Below the pieces are notes generated by a model. It did no database searches, had not been told where the DNA came from, and was given only the letters and a program-made list of their open reading frames with translations. Both the position numbers and the translations under genes were made by a program. A stretch of DNA of 64,000 bases from Siphonodentalium dalli (taxonomy: Eukaryota; Mollusca; Scaphopoda; Gadilida; Siphonodentaliidae), in contig CP136061.1 in the NCBI GenBank assembly GCA_032622095.1, positions 85,100,324 to 85,164,323 of the forward strand, in the 5' to 3' direction. Below are positions 1-11,900 of this stretch, in pieces. The stretch's first letter is position 1. Each line of letters starts with the position of its first letter.

Positions 1-258
1 CATAATTATATCAAACAGGTCTACGGCAACATAATTATATCAAACATATCTACGGCAACAGAATTATATCAACCAGGTCTATGGCAACATAATTATATCA
101 ACCAGGTCTACGCAACATAATTATATCAACCAGGTCTATGGTAACATAATTATATCAAACAGATCTACAGCAACATAATTATATCAAACAGGTCTACGCA
201 ACATAATTATATCAACCAGGTCCATGTTAACATAATTATATCAACCAGATCTATGGCA
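1..258. repeat. 29-bp minisatellite, block A
   Basis: About nine tandem copies of a 29-bp unit (CATAATTATATCAAACAGGT plus CTACGGCAA) run from the window edge. Units vary at AAAC/AACC, CTACGG/CTATGG and a one-base loss (CTACGCAA). The array probably extends left of the window. Confidence 0.9.
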
Positions 259-906
259 AGTGTGCGTGACGGACATGTATGCGTGAAACCGTAGTACAAA
301 ATGACCCGTCTTAAAAGTTTTACCCGCAAAATAAAAGACACATTCCGTTCTCAATGCATACCACTATCAGTGAACTTAAATCATAAAGTATCCATTACTT
401 ATGTTCATCAATGGGGCCTCACAATACAGCTGCACACTTGTGATTAAACGTATTGTTTTATTTCGTCTGCAATTCATGCCACTAATCCGACTTACTAAGA
501 AATGTTCATCAATGAGGCCTAACAATACAGAACTTTGCACACTTGTGATTATACGTATTGTTTACTAAAACAACACCCTTTATACGTGTGGCTTCACCAG
601 AGTGTGAAAATCAATTAATATCAGTCACAATTCACCACAACTTGAGTCTTCAATCAAAAGTGACCGACGGGGTACATGCTGTGAATGTTAATGTGTGGGT
701 ATTTACGGTACCGGGAATAAGGAAGTCACTGTCATTTGGGGAATTCCCGCAAATGCACGAATTTAAAAAATAAAAAAAACTTTGTTTTGGGATTTTCAAT
801 GTGGTGTTTTGACGAATCCGTGAGAAATTGGGGTTATCCGTGTTTGCGGAATTGCCGTGGAAATCCGTGAGTCTCACGGAGAATCCGTGGAACTTAACAG
901 CTCTGA
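259..906. other. Spacer splitting the 29-bp minisatellite
   Basis: No gene is recognised. It holds an imperfect direct repeat of about 60 bp (about 402-462 and about 501-562, sharing TGTTCATCAATG and CACTTGTGATTA). At 810-895 there is a cluster of AATCCGTGAG and CTCACGG words that can fold back. Short open frames at 558-773 (+) and 650-877 (-) show no protein signature. Confidence 0.5.
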
Positions 907-1345
907 TGGCAACATAATTATATCAAACAGGTCTACGGCAACATAATTATATCAAACAGGTCTACGGCAACATAATTATATCAAACAGGTCTACGGCAAC
1001 ATAATTATATCAAACAGGTCTGCGGCAACATAATTATATCAAACAGGTCTACGCAACATAATTATATCAACCAGGTCTATGGCAACATAATTATATCAAC
1101 CATCTCTATGGCAACATAATTATATCAAACATATCTATGGCAACATTATATCAACCAGGTCTACGGCAACATAATTATATCAACCAGGTCTATGGCAACA
1201 TAATTATATCAACATATCTACGGCAACATAATTATATCAAACAGGTCTACGGCAACATAACTATATCAAACAGGTCTGCAGCAACATAATTATATCAAAC
1301 AGGTCTGCAGTAACATAATTATATCAAACAGGTCCATGGCAACAT
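907..1345. repeat. 29-bp minisatellite, block B
   Basis: About fifteen further tandem copies of the same 29-bp unit as at 1-258 are present, including four nearly identical consecutive units near 907-1020 and more diverged units at the right end. One unit near 1140 has lost six bases. Confidence 0.9.
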
Positions 1346-1624
1346 ATAGCAACTTAAATACCGGTAAGCACTGATTAGCCTACACTGTCCTATACATTAA
1401 AGTGTTGTCAATTGATTAAGAAAGTCACCATTTCAGCAGCTGATCATCATTGCTTTGATTAGTAGCATGTGTGACTTTTAATAAATTGGTACCGTATTCA
1501 CACACACAGACAAGCAACTGCTGCTGCTGATGTGGAACACTCCGTTATGGTGATAAAATAGAAATGGAGAATTTTGGAGTAATTTCTACAAAAGGTATAT
1601 CCAAATTGACAACACACACCGTCA
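1346..1624. other. Non-coding, nothing recognised
   Basis: AT-rich sequence without a repeat or gene that can be recognised by eye. Confidence 0.4.
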
Positions 1625-1885
1625 TTCTTATATATTAATTAAATGCAGTGACTCGCGATGGCGAAATCGCTTTCGTTAGTTTATTGCCGATAGATGCGTT
1701 CCGAATCGACTAGTAAATATTTACAATTGAGCGGAGTTCTGACGATGTTTTCTATGGATTGGTACGGTATATTTGCTTCAAATTTTCGGTGATGTTAGTA
1801 GAATGTTACATTCCTCCAGTTGTCATAGCGCCTGCATACTAACTTATCAGTTTCGCGGACCCGAATAAGTACATAATATGTCTTT
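1625..1885 (+). repeat. Dispersed repeat, about 260 bp (copy 1)
   Basis: This segment matches the reverse complement of 35150-35415 over nearly its whole length. Shared words include AGTAAATATTTACAATTGA, ACGATGTTTTCTAT and the end ATATG(T/C)CTTTAA. Two diverged copies in opposite orientation indicate an old interspersed family. The class (SINE-like or DNA element) cannot be decided. Confidence 0.55.
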
Positions 1886-2394
1886 AAGGGTTTCATTCAG
1901 ATCTGAATCTGATGTTACCAGTAACTTGAGAAGTGATAAAGCCTTGAAACATTTTGGCCAATTGATATTTTCTTTGGCTATTTTCTAAAAATATTGTCCA
2001 ATTTGGCCACATACAGCATGAACCCTCCTTGTGTTAAGAGACAAATCTGCAGATAGTGTGTCTGTCACATGCAGAATGAGGTCCCCAGAGTGCGAATTTA
2101 GTGATGCTATCCAGCATGGCCATGGAAGTACATGTATCGGAAAATAGGTGGTTCTTGAATATTGTCTTACAATAATTACTTGTACCAAATTTCAAAAAGA
2201 AATTTCAAACAGATTACATGTTTGAGAAAAATAATTCAATTTTAAATATCCAGAAATTTTGGCTTAATATGTGCCTGACCTTTTATTAACAGGGCTATAA
2301 AATCTGATGAGAATCAGAATCATGATTCTTAGTTTGATTCTTGTAAAAAGCAGATGATTCGCTGTAGAAATGCTATATTTTATGCATTTTAACC
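1886..2394. other. Non-coding with a fragment of the foldback family
   Basis: About 2040-2115 contains the words GTGTGTCTGTCA, CAGAATGAGGTCCCCAGAG and TTTAGTGATGCTA. These match arms of the foldback elements at 2720-2972 and 34672-35095, so it is a degraded copy. Nothing else is recognised. Confidence 0.5.
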
Positions 2395-2612
2395 CATTTC
2401 TTACTGGAGCTGCGCTGGTGCAGCATGAAAGATCATGTGCTAGTGCATTCTCTTATATATGCGAGTCTCCCATATGGAACATCGCATATATAAGAGAATG
2501 CACTGGCTTAATCGCTCAAGGTAAACATTGTTAAGCCAAAGTATTCTCTCATATATAAGAGAATGCATTGGCGCAATATTTCAGGAAGCTCCAGTCATGG
2601 AAGGGTTAATGC
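2395..2612. mobile_element. Hairpin element with TATATAAGAGAATGCA arms
   Basis: This non-coding palindromic element is bounded by CTGGAGCTGC on the left and GCTCCAGTCATGGAAGGGTT on the right. Two inner hairpins are built from GCATTCTCTTATATATGCGAG and its complement. Related copies lie at 3985-4262, 4290-4412 and 34190-34388, and expanded forms at 6798-7690. Confidence 0.6.
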
Positions 2613-2719
2613 CTGATTAATTATTGGTATATGACTGATCATGTTTACCTATACATCACTTTCATAAGATTGTTGTCTGTCAAAGTTAATTCCTTGAGGG
2701 TTATAAGGAGACCTGAATA

Positions 2720-2972
2720 CAAGCCTTGAAATAGGGTGTCTGTCATTTACAGAATGAGGTCCCCAGAGGGTGAATTTAGTGATGCTACCCTGCATAGCGG
2801 GCTAGCATCACCTAATTCACCCTCTGGGAACTTCATTCTGCTGAGGTGTAAGCAGAATGAGGTCCCCAGAGGGTGATTTTGGTGATGCTAGCCTGCTATG
2901 CGGGATAGCATCACTAAATTCATCCTCTGGGGACCTCATTCTGCAAATGACAGACACCCTATTTCAAGGCTT
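2720..2972. mobile_element. Mutator-like foldback element with 9-bp target duplication
   Basis: The 28-bp terminal inverted repeats are perfect (2721-2748 and 2945-2972, beginning AAGCCTTGAAATAGGG). They are flanked by the direct repeat ACCTGAATA at 2711-2719 and 2973-2981. The interior is two nested palindromes of GAATGAGGTCCCCAGAGGGTG. Foldback structure with a 9-bp target duplication is typical of Mutator-like elements. There is no transposase. Confidence 0.7.
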
Positions 2973-2981
2973 ACCTGAATA

Positions 2982-3614
2982 ACCTAACTATGATGCTAAT
3001 TGGTCCGTGAAGGATTTTTTTCTATTTTAGTGTTATATTTTATGTAAGATTATTTTTGTCATATAAACTAAAGTTATCAAGTGCAATAGTCGATTGATAT
3101 TGTCATCTTATGCAGGGATGCGAGGTGCAATGGCATACTAAGGCCCCCTCCATGGTGCAGGCCGAGGGTATCAATATTAATAAATAGTCAGGGATTAATT
3201 TGATAACAAATTAAAAATTTAATAGTTGGAAAAACACAACAAGAACAATAAATAATTATGCTGTTCAGTCACAGTTGCTGGAGTTTCTGACCGAAAATGA
3301 GCTTCTCAGACAACATACCACTACTTTAAAAAATCTTTAGCGATCTGAATAAAAGAATTTCCAGTCGGGCGTTAAAATACCTTTTTAATTATGGCCCTAG
3401 AAACACAAAATATTTTTTTTTTGGAAGAATATTAGAATTTTCTCCACTTAATGTCTGTTTCCTATTAACTACCTATTACAGGTTGTGTATCGGTATATTA
3501 TTAGCTTCATTTGACATGGTGCTGATTTCCTCTGCAACTTGTCCATTTTTCACCAGAGTTGTGGTCCGTTGTTGGATTTGCCACAGGCATAATTTGCCAC
3601 GCCCTATCGATGCT
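2982..3614. other. Non-coding, nothing recognised
   Basis: AT-rich sequence with no supported gene or repeat. Confidence 0.4.
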
Positions 3615-3960
3615 CTTTTTCAGTTTTGAAAAGGGAGTGCAACAAAAAAAATGTTTACATCTACTGGATTAAACTTGCAGATCTTGCAGCCCAGCTTATA
3701 ATAGCACAATTACCCTTAAAATATCATATTTTTTTTCAGGTTTGGGAAGGGGGTGCAAAATAAAACTATTCACATCTACTGCATTACTATCTACTGCATT
3801 AACCTGCAGTCTAGCTTATAGCACTATTACAATATCTTATTTTTGTTCAGGTTTTGGAAGGGGGTGCAAAATAAAAATATTTACATCCACTCCACTGTAT
3901 ATACCAAATGAAAAACAGATCCTACGCCCAGCTGCACGGTTCAGTGGACAACAATAAAAG
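3615..3960. repeat. Diverged tandem repeat, about 110 bp, three copies
   Basis: Each copy runs TTTTCAGGTTTGGGAAGGGG, then TGCAAAATAAAA, then TTCACATCTACTGCATTAAA and CAGCCTAGCTTAT. The same consensus makes up the satellite at 7690-8600 and a copy at 8540-8690. This is therefore an outlying, older part of that family. Confidence 0.6.
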
Positions 3961-3984
3961 AGTCCAAACAATACTGCTGCTCTA

Positions 3985-4262
3985 TTCATCCTTTCATGAC
4001 TGGAGATTCCTGAAATTTTGTGAAAATCCTCTGCCAATGCATTCTCTTATATATGTGAGTCTCCCAAAGGGAGCCTTGCATATATATCGGTACTAGTAAC
4101 AGAATGCATTGGCCTAACAATAATTACCTTGATCTGTGTAAGCCATTGCATTCTCCGATATATGCGAGGCTCCCTATGGGAAACTCACATATATAAGAGA
4201 ATGCAGTGGCATAGGATCTTTAATGCCGCATCAATGCAGCTCCAGTCATGAAAGGATTAACA
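3985..4262. mobile_element. Hairpin element, second copy
   Basis: The copy is bounded by ATCCTTTCATGACTGGAG on the left and CTCCAGTCATGAAAGGATTA on the right. The interior has paired CATTCTCTTATATATGTGAG arms. It belongs to the same family as 2395-2612. Confidence 0.6.
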
Positions 4263-4289
4263 TAAAATACTTCTGTAACAATCTTGACA

Positions 4290-4412
4290 GCCATGACATT
4301 CTCTTATATATGTGAGGCTCCCTATTGGAGACTCACATATATATGAGAATACAGTGGCACAGGATCTTTAATGCCGCATCAATGCAGCTCCAGTCATGAA
4401 AGGATTAATATA
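4290..4412. mobile_element. Hairpin element, partial third copy
   Basis: One hairpin plus the right end (GCAGCTCCAGTCATGAAAGG) are present. The right part is nearly identical to that of the neighbouring copy, so it is probably a local duplication. Confidence 0.5.
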
Positions 4413-4589
4413 AAATACTTCTGTAACAATATAAATGAAATGTAAAACTGTCTCTTACATGTCTGAAAGTCATTATAATTTGCAGCCTAGTTTATCATAC
4501 ATGTATTACCCTTACAATATATTATATTATATATGTAGGGGAGGCACATCTACTGATTAAAACTACAGATTCTACAGCCTACATGTAGA

Positions 4590-6715
4590 TTATGAGGCCC
4601 CCACCCCACACCCCATGGAATACGGAATACCACTTAACACAGAGGGTGGAATACGGAATACCAGTTAACAGCCATATGGAATACATAAAAATATATGAAA
4701 ACTTCATTTTTAGCTCAACTTACTTTTGTAAGTTTGAGCTATTGCCATGGCTTGGCGTCCGTCGTCCGTGTGTGCGTGTGTCCGTCAACAATTTCCTTTG
4801 GCGCGGGCTACAGGTCGTTCCTTTGGTCTGATCTTTATGAAATTTTGCATGAATGTTGACATTGACATGTAGATGGGAACGAGTCATTTTGGGGTCATTC
4901 GGCCAAAAAACATGGCCGCTGGTGGCCATCTTGGATTTCAAAATTCAATCCATTGGCGCGGGCTACAGGTCGTACTGTTCGTTTGATCATCATGAAATTT
5001 GTCATGGATGTTAATATTGACATGTAGATGGGAACGAGTCATTTTGGGGTCGTTCTGCCAAAAAACATGGCTGTCAGCAGCCATCTTGGATTTTACTCTT
5101 TGCATGACTAAATCATTTGGTGCAGGCTACAGGTCGTAGTTTTGATCGGAACTTCATGAAATTTGTCATGGATGTTAACAATGACATGTAGATGGGAACG
5201 AGTGATTTTGGGGTTGTTCGGCCAAAAAACATGGCCGCCAGCAGCCATCTTGGATTTTACTCTTTGCATGACAAAATCCTTTGGCGCGGGCTACAGGTCG
5301 TACCTTTGGTCTGATCTTTATGAAATTTGTAATGAATGTTGACATTGACATGTAGATGGGAACTAGTCATTTTGGGGTCATTGGGCCAAAAAACATGGCC
5401 GCTGGTGGCCATTTTGGATTTCAAAATTCAATCCATTGGCGCGGGCTACAGGTCGTACTGTTCGTCTGATCATTATGAAATTTGTCATGGATGTTAATAT
5501 TGACATGTAGATGGGAACGAGTCATTCTGGGGTCGTTCGGCCAAAAAACATGGCCGCTGGCAGCCATCTTGGATTTTACTCTTTGCATGACTAAATCCTT
5601 TGGCGCAGGCTACAGGTCGTAGTTTTGATCAGAACTTCATGAAATTTGTCATGGATGTTAACAATGACATGTAGATGGGAACGAGTGATTTTGGGGTTGT
5701 TCGGCCAAAAAACATGGCCGCCAGCAGCCATCATGGATTTTACTCTTTGCATGACTAAATCCTTTGGCGCGGGCTACAGATCGTACCTATGGTCTGATCT
5801 TTATGAATTTTGTCATGAATGTTGACATTGACATGTAGATGGGAACGAGTCATTTTGGGGTCATTCGGCCAAAAAACATGGCCGCTGGTGGCCATTTTGG
5901 ATTTCAAAATTCAATCCATTGGCGCGGGCTACAGGTTGTGCTGTTCGTCTGATCATCATGAAATTTGTCATGGATGTTAATATTGACATGTAGATGGGAA
6001 CGAGTGATTTTGGGGTCATTCAGCCAAAAAACATGGCCGCCAGCAGCCATATTGGATTTTACTCTTTGCATGAATAAATCCTTTGGTGCGGGCTACAGGT
6101 CGTAGCTTTGGTCGGAACTTCAAGAAATTTGTCGTGTATGTTAACAATGACATGTAGATGGGAAACGAGTCATTTTGGGGTTGTTCAGCCAAAAAAACAT
6201 GGCCGCCAGCAGCCATCTTGGATTTTACTCTTTGCATGACTAAATCCATTGGCACAGGCTACAGGTCATACCTTTGATCAGATCATTATGAGATTTGTAA
6301 AGGCTGTAGATGGGAACAAGTCATTTTGGTGTAATTCGGGAAAAAACATGGCTGCCGGTGGCCATTTTAGAATTTACTCTTTGCATCAATAAATCCTTTG
6401 TCACACCATAATCACCACATCCCTGATCCGATCATTATGAAACCTGTTATGAATGTTGATATTGACATGAACATCTAGTCTTACTGAGACATTTCAATTA
6501 GCACTTTTCCTATTCCTCCATTTACTGTCGACCATTAAATTATTCCGTTACCTAAGTTGAGCTACAGTGTCATTGACACTTTCATTTTGAAGGTCGGCGT
6601 ACGAATACCGGTATTTTTGGAATACCGAATACCTCCTAACAGAGGGGCCGGAATACGGCGTACCTCATAACAGGGCATGGAATACGGCGTACGAAAAAGG
6701 GGGGTGGGGGCTTCG
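4590..6715. mobile_element. GGAATACGG palindromic element split by a pearl-like insertion
   Basis: The left part (4590-4700) starts AGGCCCCCACCCC and holds repeated GGAATACGGAATACC. The right part (6600-6712) carries related words and ends GGGGTGGGGGCTTC, the inverse of the start. Together they look like one inverted-repeat element interrupted by the element at 4707-6588. Confidence 0.45.
4707..6588 (+). mobile_element. Pearl-like non-autonomous Helentron (HINE), copy A
   Basis: The 5' end is a hairpin made of AGCTCAACTTAC and GTAAGTTTGAGCT, followed by a GTCCGTCGTCCGTG-rich head. The core has about ten tandem units of 155-165 bp, each with GGCGCGGGCTACAGGTCGTA, GACATGTAGATGGGAACGAG and ACATGGCCGC. 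The 3' end is TAAGTTGAGCT, a short hairpin AGTGTCATTGACACT, then TTCATTTT. Subterminal inverted repeats, a 3' hairpin and tandem core units match the pearl/HINE class described in bivalves. It has no coding capacity. Confidence 0.65.
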
Positions 6716-6797
6716 ATTATTACAGCATACAGCTGCATACATGTACATGTAGTTCAATGGACAACAATAAAATAGTCCAAACAATACTGCTCTCTGT

Positions 6798-7112
6798 TAA
6801 CCTTCCATGACTGGAATTACCTCCCTTATTAACCCTTCCATGACTGGAGTTACCTCCCTTATTAACCATTCCATGACTGTAGTTACCTCCCTTATTAACC
6901 CTTCCATGACTGGAGTTACCTCCCTTAAAAAACATTCCATGACTGGAGTTACATCCCTTTTTAACCTTCCATGACTGGAGTTACCTCCCTTAATAACCCT
7001 TCCATGACTGGAGTTACCTCCCTTAATAACCCTTCCTTGACTGGAGTTACCTCCCTTATAAACCTTCCATGACTGGAGTTACCTCCCTTATTAACCCTTC
7101 CATGACTGGATC
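6798..7112. repeat. 35-bp tandem repeat derived from the hairpin-element end
   Basis: About nine copies of TTAACCCTTCCATGACTGGA followed by GTTACCTCCCTTA. The first half equals the terminal sequence of the neighbouring hairpin elements, so the array seems to have grown from one element end. Confidence 0.8.
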
Positions 7113-7124
7113 TCCCTGAAATTT

Positions 7125-7690
7125 TCCTAAAACCCTGTGCCAGGGCATTCTCTTATATATGTGAGTTTCTCATAGGGAGCCTCGCATATAAAGAGAATAC
7201 ATTGGCCTAACAATATTTACCTTGATCTTTGTAAGCCAGTGTAATCTATTATATATGTGAGTTTCCCATAGGGAGCCTTGCATATATAAGAGAATGCATT
7301 GGTCTAACAATATTTACCTTGATCATTGTAAGCCAGTGCATTCTCTTATATATGTGAGTTTCCCATACGGAGCCTCGCATATATAAGAGATTGTAATGGC
7401 CTAACAATATTTAACTTGATCTTTGTAAGCCAGTGCATTCTCTTATATATGCGAGTTTCCCCATAGGGAGCCTCGCATATATAAGAGAATGCATTGGCCT
7501 AACAATATTTACCTTGATCTTTGTAAGTCAGTGCATTCTCTTATATATGTGAGTTTCCCATAGGGAGCCTCGCATATATAAGAGAATGCATTGGCGTAAC
7601 AATATTTACCTTGATCTTTGTAAGCCAGTGCATTCTCTTATATATGCGAGGCTTTAAATGGGAGACTCACATATATTAGAGAATCCAGCT
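7125..7690. repeat. Tandem array of about 100-bp hairpin units
   Basis: Six units each hold GTAAGCCAGTGCATTCTCTT, ATATATGTGAG, a short loop and the complementary arm ending GAGAATGCATTGGCCTAACA. The unit is the interior of the hairpin element at 3985-4262, amplified in tandem. Every unit can form a stem. Confidence 0.8.
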
Positions 7691-8600
7691 TATCACATCT
7701 TATGTTATATAAAAACAATATTCACATCTACTGGATTAAACTAGTCATGCAGCTTAACTTATAGCACTATTACCATTACACTATATTATATTATATTATA
7801 TATGGAGTGGGGGAGTGCTGAAAAACAAACCATTAACATCTACTGGATTAAATTACAGTCCTGCAGCCTAGCTTATCACAGCACTATTACCCTTACAATA
7901 TATTATATTATATAGGGGTGCTCTTCACATCTACTGCATTAAACTACATGTTCAGTCCTGAAGCCTAGCCTATCATACATGTACATGTAGCACTATTACC
8001 CTTACTATAGCTTATATTATATAGGGGTGCTATTCACATCTACTGCATTAAACTACATGTCCAGTCCTGCAGCCTAGCCTATCATACATGTACATGTAGC
8101 ACTATTACCCTTACAATATATTATATTATATAGGGGTGCTATTCACATCTACTGCATTAAACTACATGTTCAGTCCTGCAGCCCAGCCTATCATGCATGT
8201 ACATGTAGCACTATTACCCTTACAATATATTATATTATATAGGGGTGCTATTCACATGTACTGCATTAAACTACATGTCCAGTCCTGCAGCCTAGCCTAT
8301 CATACATGTACATGTAGCACTATTACCCTTACTATAGCTTATATTATATATGGGTGCTATTCACATCTACTGCATTAAACTACATGTTCAGTCCTGCAGC
8401 CCAGCCTATCATACATGTACATGTAGCACTATTACCCTTACTATAGCTTATATTATATATGGGTGCTATTCACATCTACTGCATTAAACTACATATCTCA
8501 CAGTCTACCTTATCACGGCACACCTACCCTTACAATATCTTATTTTTTTCAGGTTTGGGAAGGGGGTGCAGAAGAAAAAAACTATTCACATCTACTGTAT
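7690..8600. repeat. 109-bp satellite
   Basis: Several near-identical units (starts of ACTATTACCC at 7992, 8101, 8210, 8319 and 8428) are spaced exactly 109 bp, flanked by more diverged units. Each has TAGGGGTGCTATTCACATCT and CATACATGTACATGTAGC, the latter a small palindrome. The array ends shortly before the first coding exon. Confidence 0.85.
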
Positions 8601-8699
8601 TAAAGTACAGATCTTGCAGCCTAGCTTCTTACAGCATACAGCTGTATAGTTCAGTGGACAACCATAAAGAATACACACAATAATAGCTGCTGCTCTACA

Positions 8700-8868
8700 T
8701 GGTTTAATATAAGCGACTCCACTTCCTGGTTGATACCGGAGCCAGCTAGGACACCAGTCCAATACACAGATAACAAGCAGGAAGATTTCTATGTTTTTAT
8801 TGATGGCATTTCGAGCGTGAATTATAAACATTTCTGGATGAGAGAGTAACTAATTATATGAAGTCATA
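8700..8868 (+). promoter_or_regulatory. Candidate core promoter and 5' UTR with a minimal uORF
   Basis: This non-repetitive stretch lies between the end of the satellite region and the start ATG. A TATAAG motif at 8708-8713 could be a TATA-like element, placing a start site near 8735-8745 by usual spacing. ATG AAG TCA TAA at 8858-8869 is a three-residue upstream frame in a weak context whose stop overlaps the main ATG. No transcript evidence is available, so the promoter call is a guess. A further non-coding exon upstream is equally possible. Confidence 0.2.
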
Positions 8869-8901
8869 ATGAAATCCATTCTGCTAATTGCTATTATATC
8901 T
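8869..8901 (+). CDS. Exon 1: start codon and first half of signal peptide
   Basis: The exon reads MKSILLIAIIS and ends at a GTAAGT donor in phase 0. The start ATG has A at -3 and A at +4. A four-codon upstream frame (ATG at 8858, stop TAA 8867-8869) overlaps the first base of this ATG. The choice of start rests on the join with exon 2, which completes a standard secretory signal peptide in frame. Eleven codons alone would be weak evidence, so confidence depends on that join. Confidence 0.7.
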
Positions 8902-11900
8902 GTAAGTATAAATTATATTACCCAAATGTGACCTAAATACCAAATATTTAAACCTTTCTAAATTCTAAATTCTTATTGATGAGTAGTTATCCCTTAGGAA
9001 ATGTTCAGATAATAAGTTCAACAAATGAACATAGGTCTTATTATCTGAACATTTCCCTCCAATAAATACATGTAGGTTAAAATATGGGAATGTTTACAGA
9101 ACACTGAAGAATGATGAACTATAACAAATATTCTTATTTATCAAGTGTTCTTTGAAAATTTACTCATAACCAGTCGTTTACTATAATGGTATATTTACTT
9201 GCTCAGTAATTCTGTCTGGGAGTTGACATTTTATAGGTCACCTTTACCATGGCTAAATGATGGCTTACACCTATGTCCAGTCTCCTGGGAATGGTTATAA
9301 GCTGGTATGTGGTCCATATGAGATTATCCAATGAGTGGTGAAATATTTGCTGCATGTACATACATGTAGCAATAGTGTGATGGCCTGGATTCAAACTAAA
9401 CATTATTTTGTCAACATATTTCACAGCACACCACAATGGCCACAGACAATGCATGACGGCTCCCAGCCAACCATGTTAAGCAAGTAAATCTATCATTTGT
9501 AAACAACTGGTTCTAATTACAAAATTTTAATTCATCTTTCTCCACAGTGTTCAGTACACATTCTCATATTTGTTTCTTAGAAATGGACTTTGTGTTTGTA
9601 GGACTAATGAACGGAAAATTATATTAAAAAACCTCTATAAAATGGTCTTGGTTGCTGTGGTCACTAATATACTAGTAAGTGAACAGAATCCTTTATTTTG
9701 ACTCCCGTCAAATTTTGGGAAAAATTGGTCCACAAATACTTACTGTGATGCACTTTATTTGTTAATTAGTGAATCAACTCAACCAAAATAGTCGGACGCA
9801 CATATTTTTATTCGCTACTTTTCAATTCCAGATCATTTGTGTGCCTCAAAATTGAAGGACTGCCCCCCTCTCCATACGTATGGATGAACGAACAAAGTGA
9901 AAATACTGGATTACTTCAGGGGGTCGGAAAAAATTTCCAGGCACGTATGATGGGGTGGGTGGGTGTCTCTTGGGTCCAAAAAGCAGTTTTTTCCATATGC
10001 CAAATTTTTTTTCCATTCCTGCTATTGAATCTTATTTTAATGTGTTTTGAACAGAAACAGGTCATATATAGTTAATAATAATGCTATACTACATATAGAG
10101 GTTATCAAAAGTTGGATCAGTTGCACAATGGCCAACAATAACCCAAATTCAACTTGATAGAACTAGAAACAGCGCTATTGGAAAAATAAAATTTAATCAG
10201 GATTCCATCTACTGATACAACAAAATAAGAATAACTATGCCGAACTCAGTTGAAAATAAGCGTTAAAATGAAAGCACACTTGACCATATGTGACATGGAT
10301 ATAATAAATAATGGAATAAAATAGACTTTTGACAACGTAAAACATAAAATCTTAACTAATAAATTGAAGGCCAGCCGGGCCAGCTTGAACAATTTCACAT
10401 TGTTTTCCATGTTAATGTGGATCAGCTTGTAATGTTAATCACAGTAACGAAGATTTTATCGTCACTGATATCGTGAGCAAAAAAGAAGTGAAATTGGGCT
10501 ATCCATCCATATTATTCCCAATTATTACGAAGCCTATTACTTCAGGCAGTGGCTACCAGCCTGCCATTACACCCTATAACATGTTTCCTCAGTTCTGGAT
10601 TCTGAGATGCCCCAAGAAGAGTCGCGCGGGTATATCATGGTTATGTATGGTATTAGCATTATTCTTCAAACTGGGATGAACTGGGATGAACAGTTGTATT
10701 TCCACATGTTTTGATAAACAATTTGATTCCAGCAATACAGTGAGTAATGCCCTAATTAAACGACTCCATAACCACAGCAGAATAATGGGTAATTTTTCAG
10801 GATTTAGTCAGAAATATGGCTTGTTGTCATTCATCGGAAAGCTCTCAGGGAGAAAACTGAAAAATTACCCATTATTCTGCTGTGGTTATGGAGTCGATTA
10901 ATTAGGGCATTACTGTATATCACATAGCAAATATCAAAATATCAAATAATCTGAAATTTGTTGTACCGGTACCATGTATTATGTAGAATACTCAAATGTG
11001 ATTATGTGACTAGATCATGTGACTATATATTATGAAAATGAATGTTAATAAAAACTTTGGCACTCTGCCTATATATCCCTAGAAATGTGATTATGTTGAC
11101 ACATTTCTTGATTAATGACACTTATATGATAAATTCAAATAGTATCGTTATCTCATTATGCACTGTTCTATTCAAATATCGCGCAATAAATTATGATAAT
11201 GCAGGATAATCAGCTATTTTGTTGCTCAATTGATCATTTTCTCAAATTTAGGGGGGGTGGGTGTCCAAAACTGACCGGAAAAAACTTCCTGAAACGGAAA
11301 AAAAAGGGTGGGTGTCCAAAATTGCCTGGAAAAAAAGGCCGGAAACGGAAGAAATTGGGTGGGTGGGTCCCCCGAGGCCGGAAAAAGTAAAAATCATCAT
11401 ACGTGCCTGGAATTTTTTTCCGACCCCCCCCTGATTACTTAGGAAATAACTCTTGTTATAACTGAAAAGTTTGAAAACAAATTGTATAACGCGTGAAGTG
11501 CGTTATAGTAAATTTGTCTTCAAACTTTTCCATTAAAACTCATAACCTTAATCAAAACAAAGAGTTATTTCTTATAATTTAAACCATCATTTCGCAGGAG
11601 AAGGTAGAAGTAAAGCTAGTGAGAATTACTGAAGAAAACCACATATAAAGTTGTAACAGAGACGCTTGTCACTCAAACCTCTAATTATCAATTGATCACA
11701 TGGAGTCATCACTCAATGGTCAGTGCATGGGATGCACATGTTCTTGACATATTTTGACTGTTGTAACAGTTGTTTAGTTTCAATTGATTTGCATGAGTCT
11801 TTTCATCCAGTCTGCTGATAGTAAACCAGCTAAGATATTGGGATAGAGAGATGCTGTGTTTACGTCCCAGTACTCCCGATAGCCTTTCTATGACAGCGTT

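Noticed and set aside
4592-6255. Open frames within the pearl-like elements, including copies B, D, E and F
   Set aside because: They follow the tandem core repeat in several frames and both strands, which is expected of a non-coding repeat.
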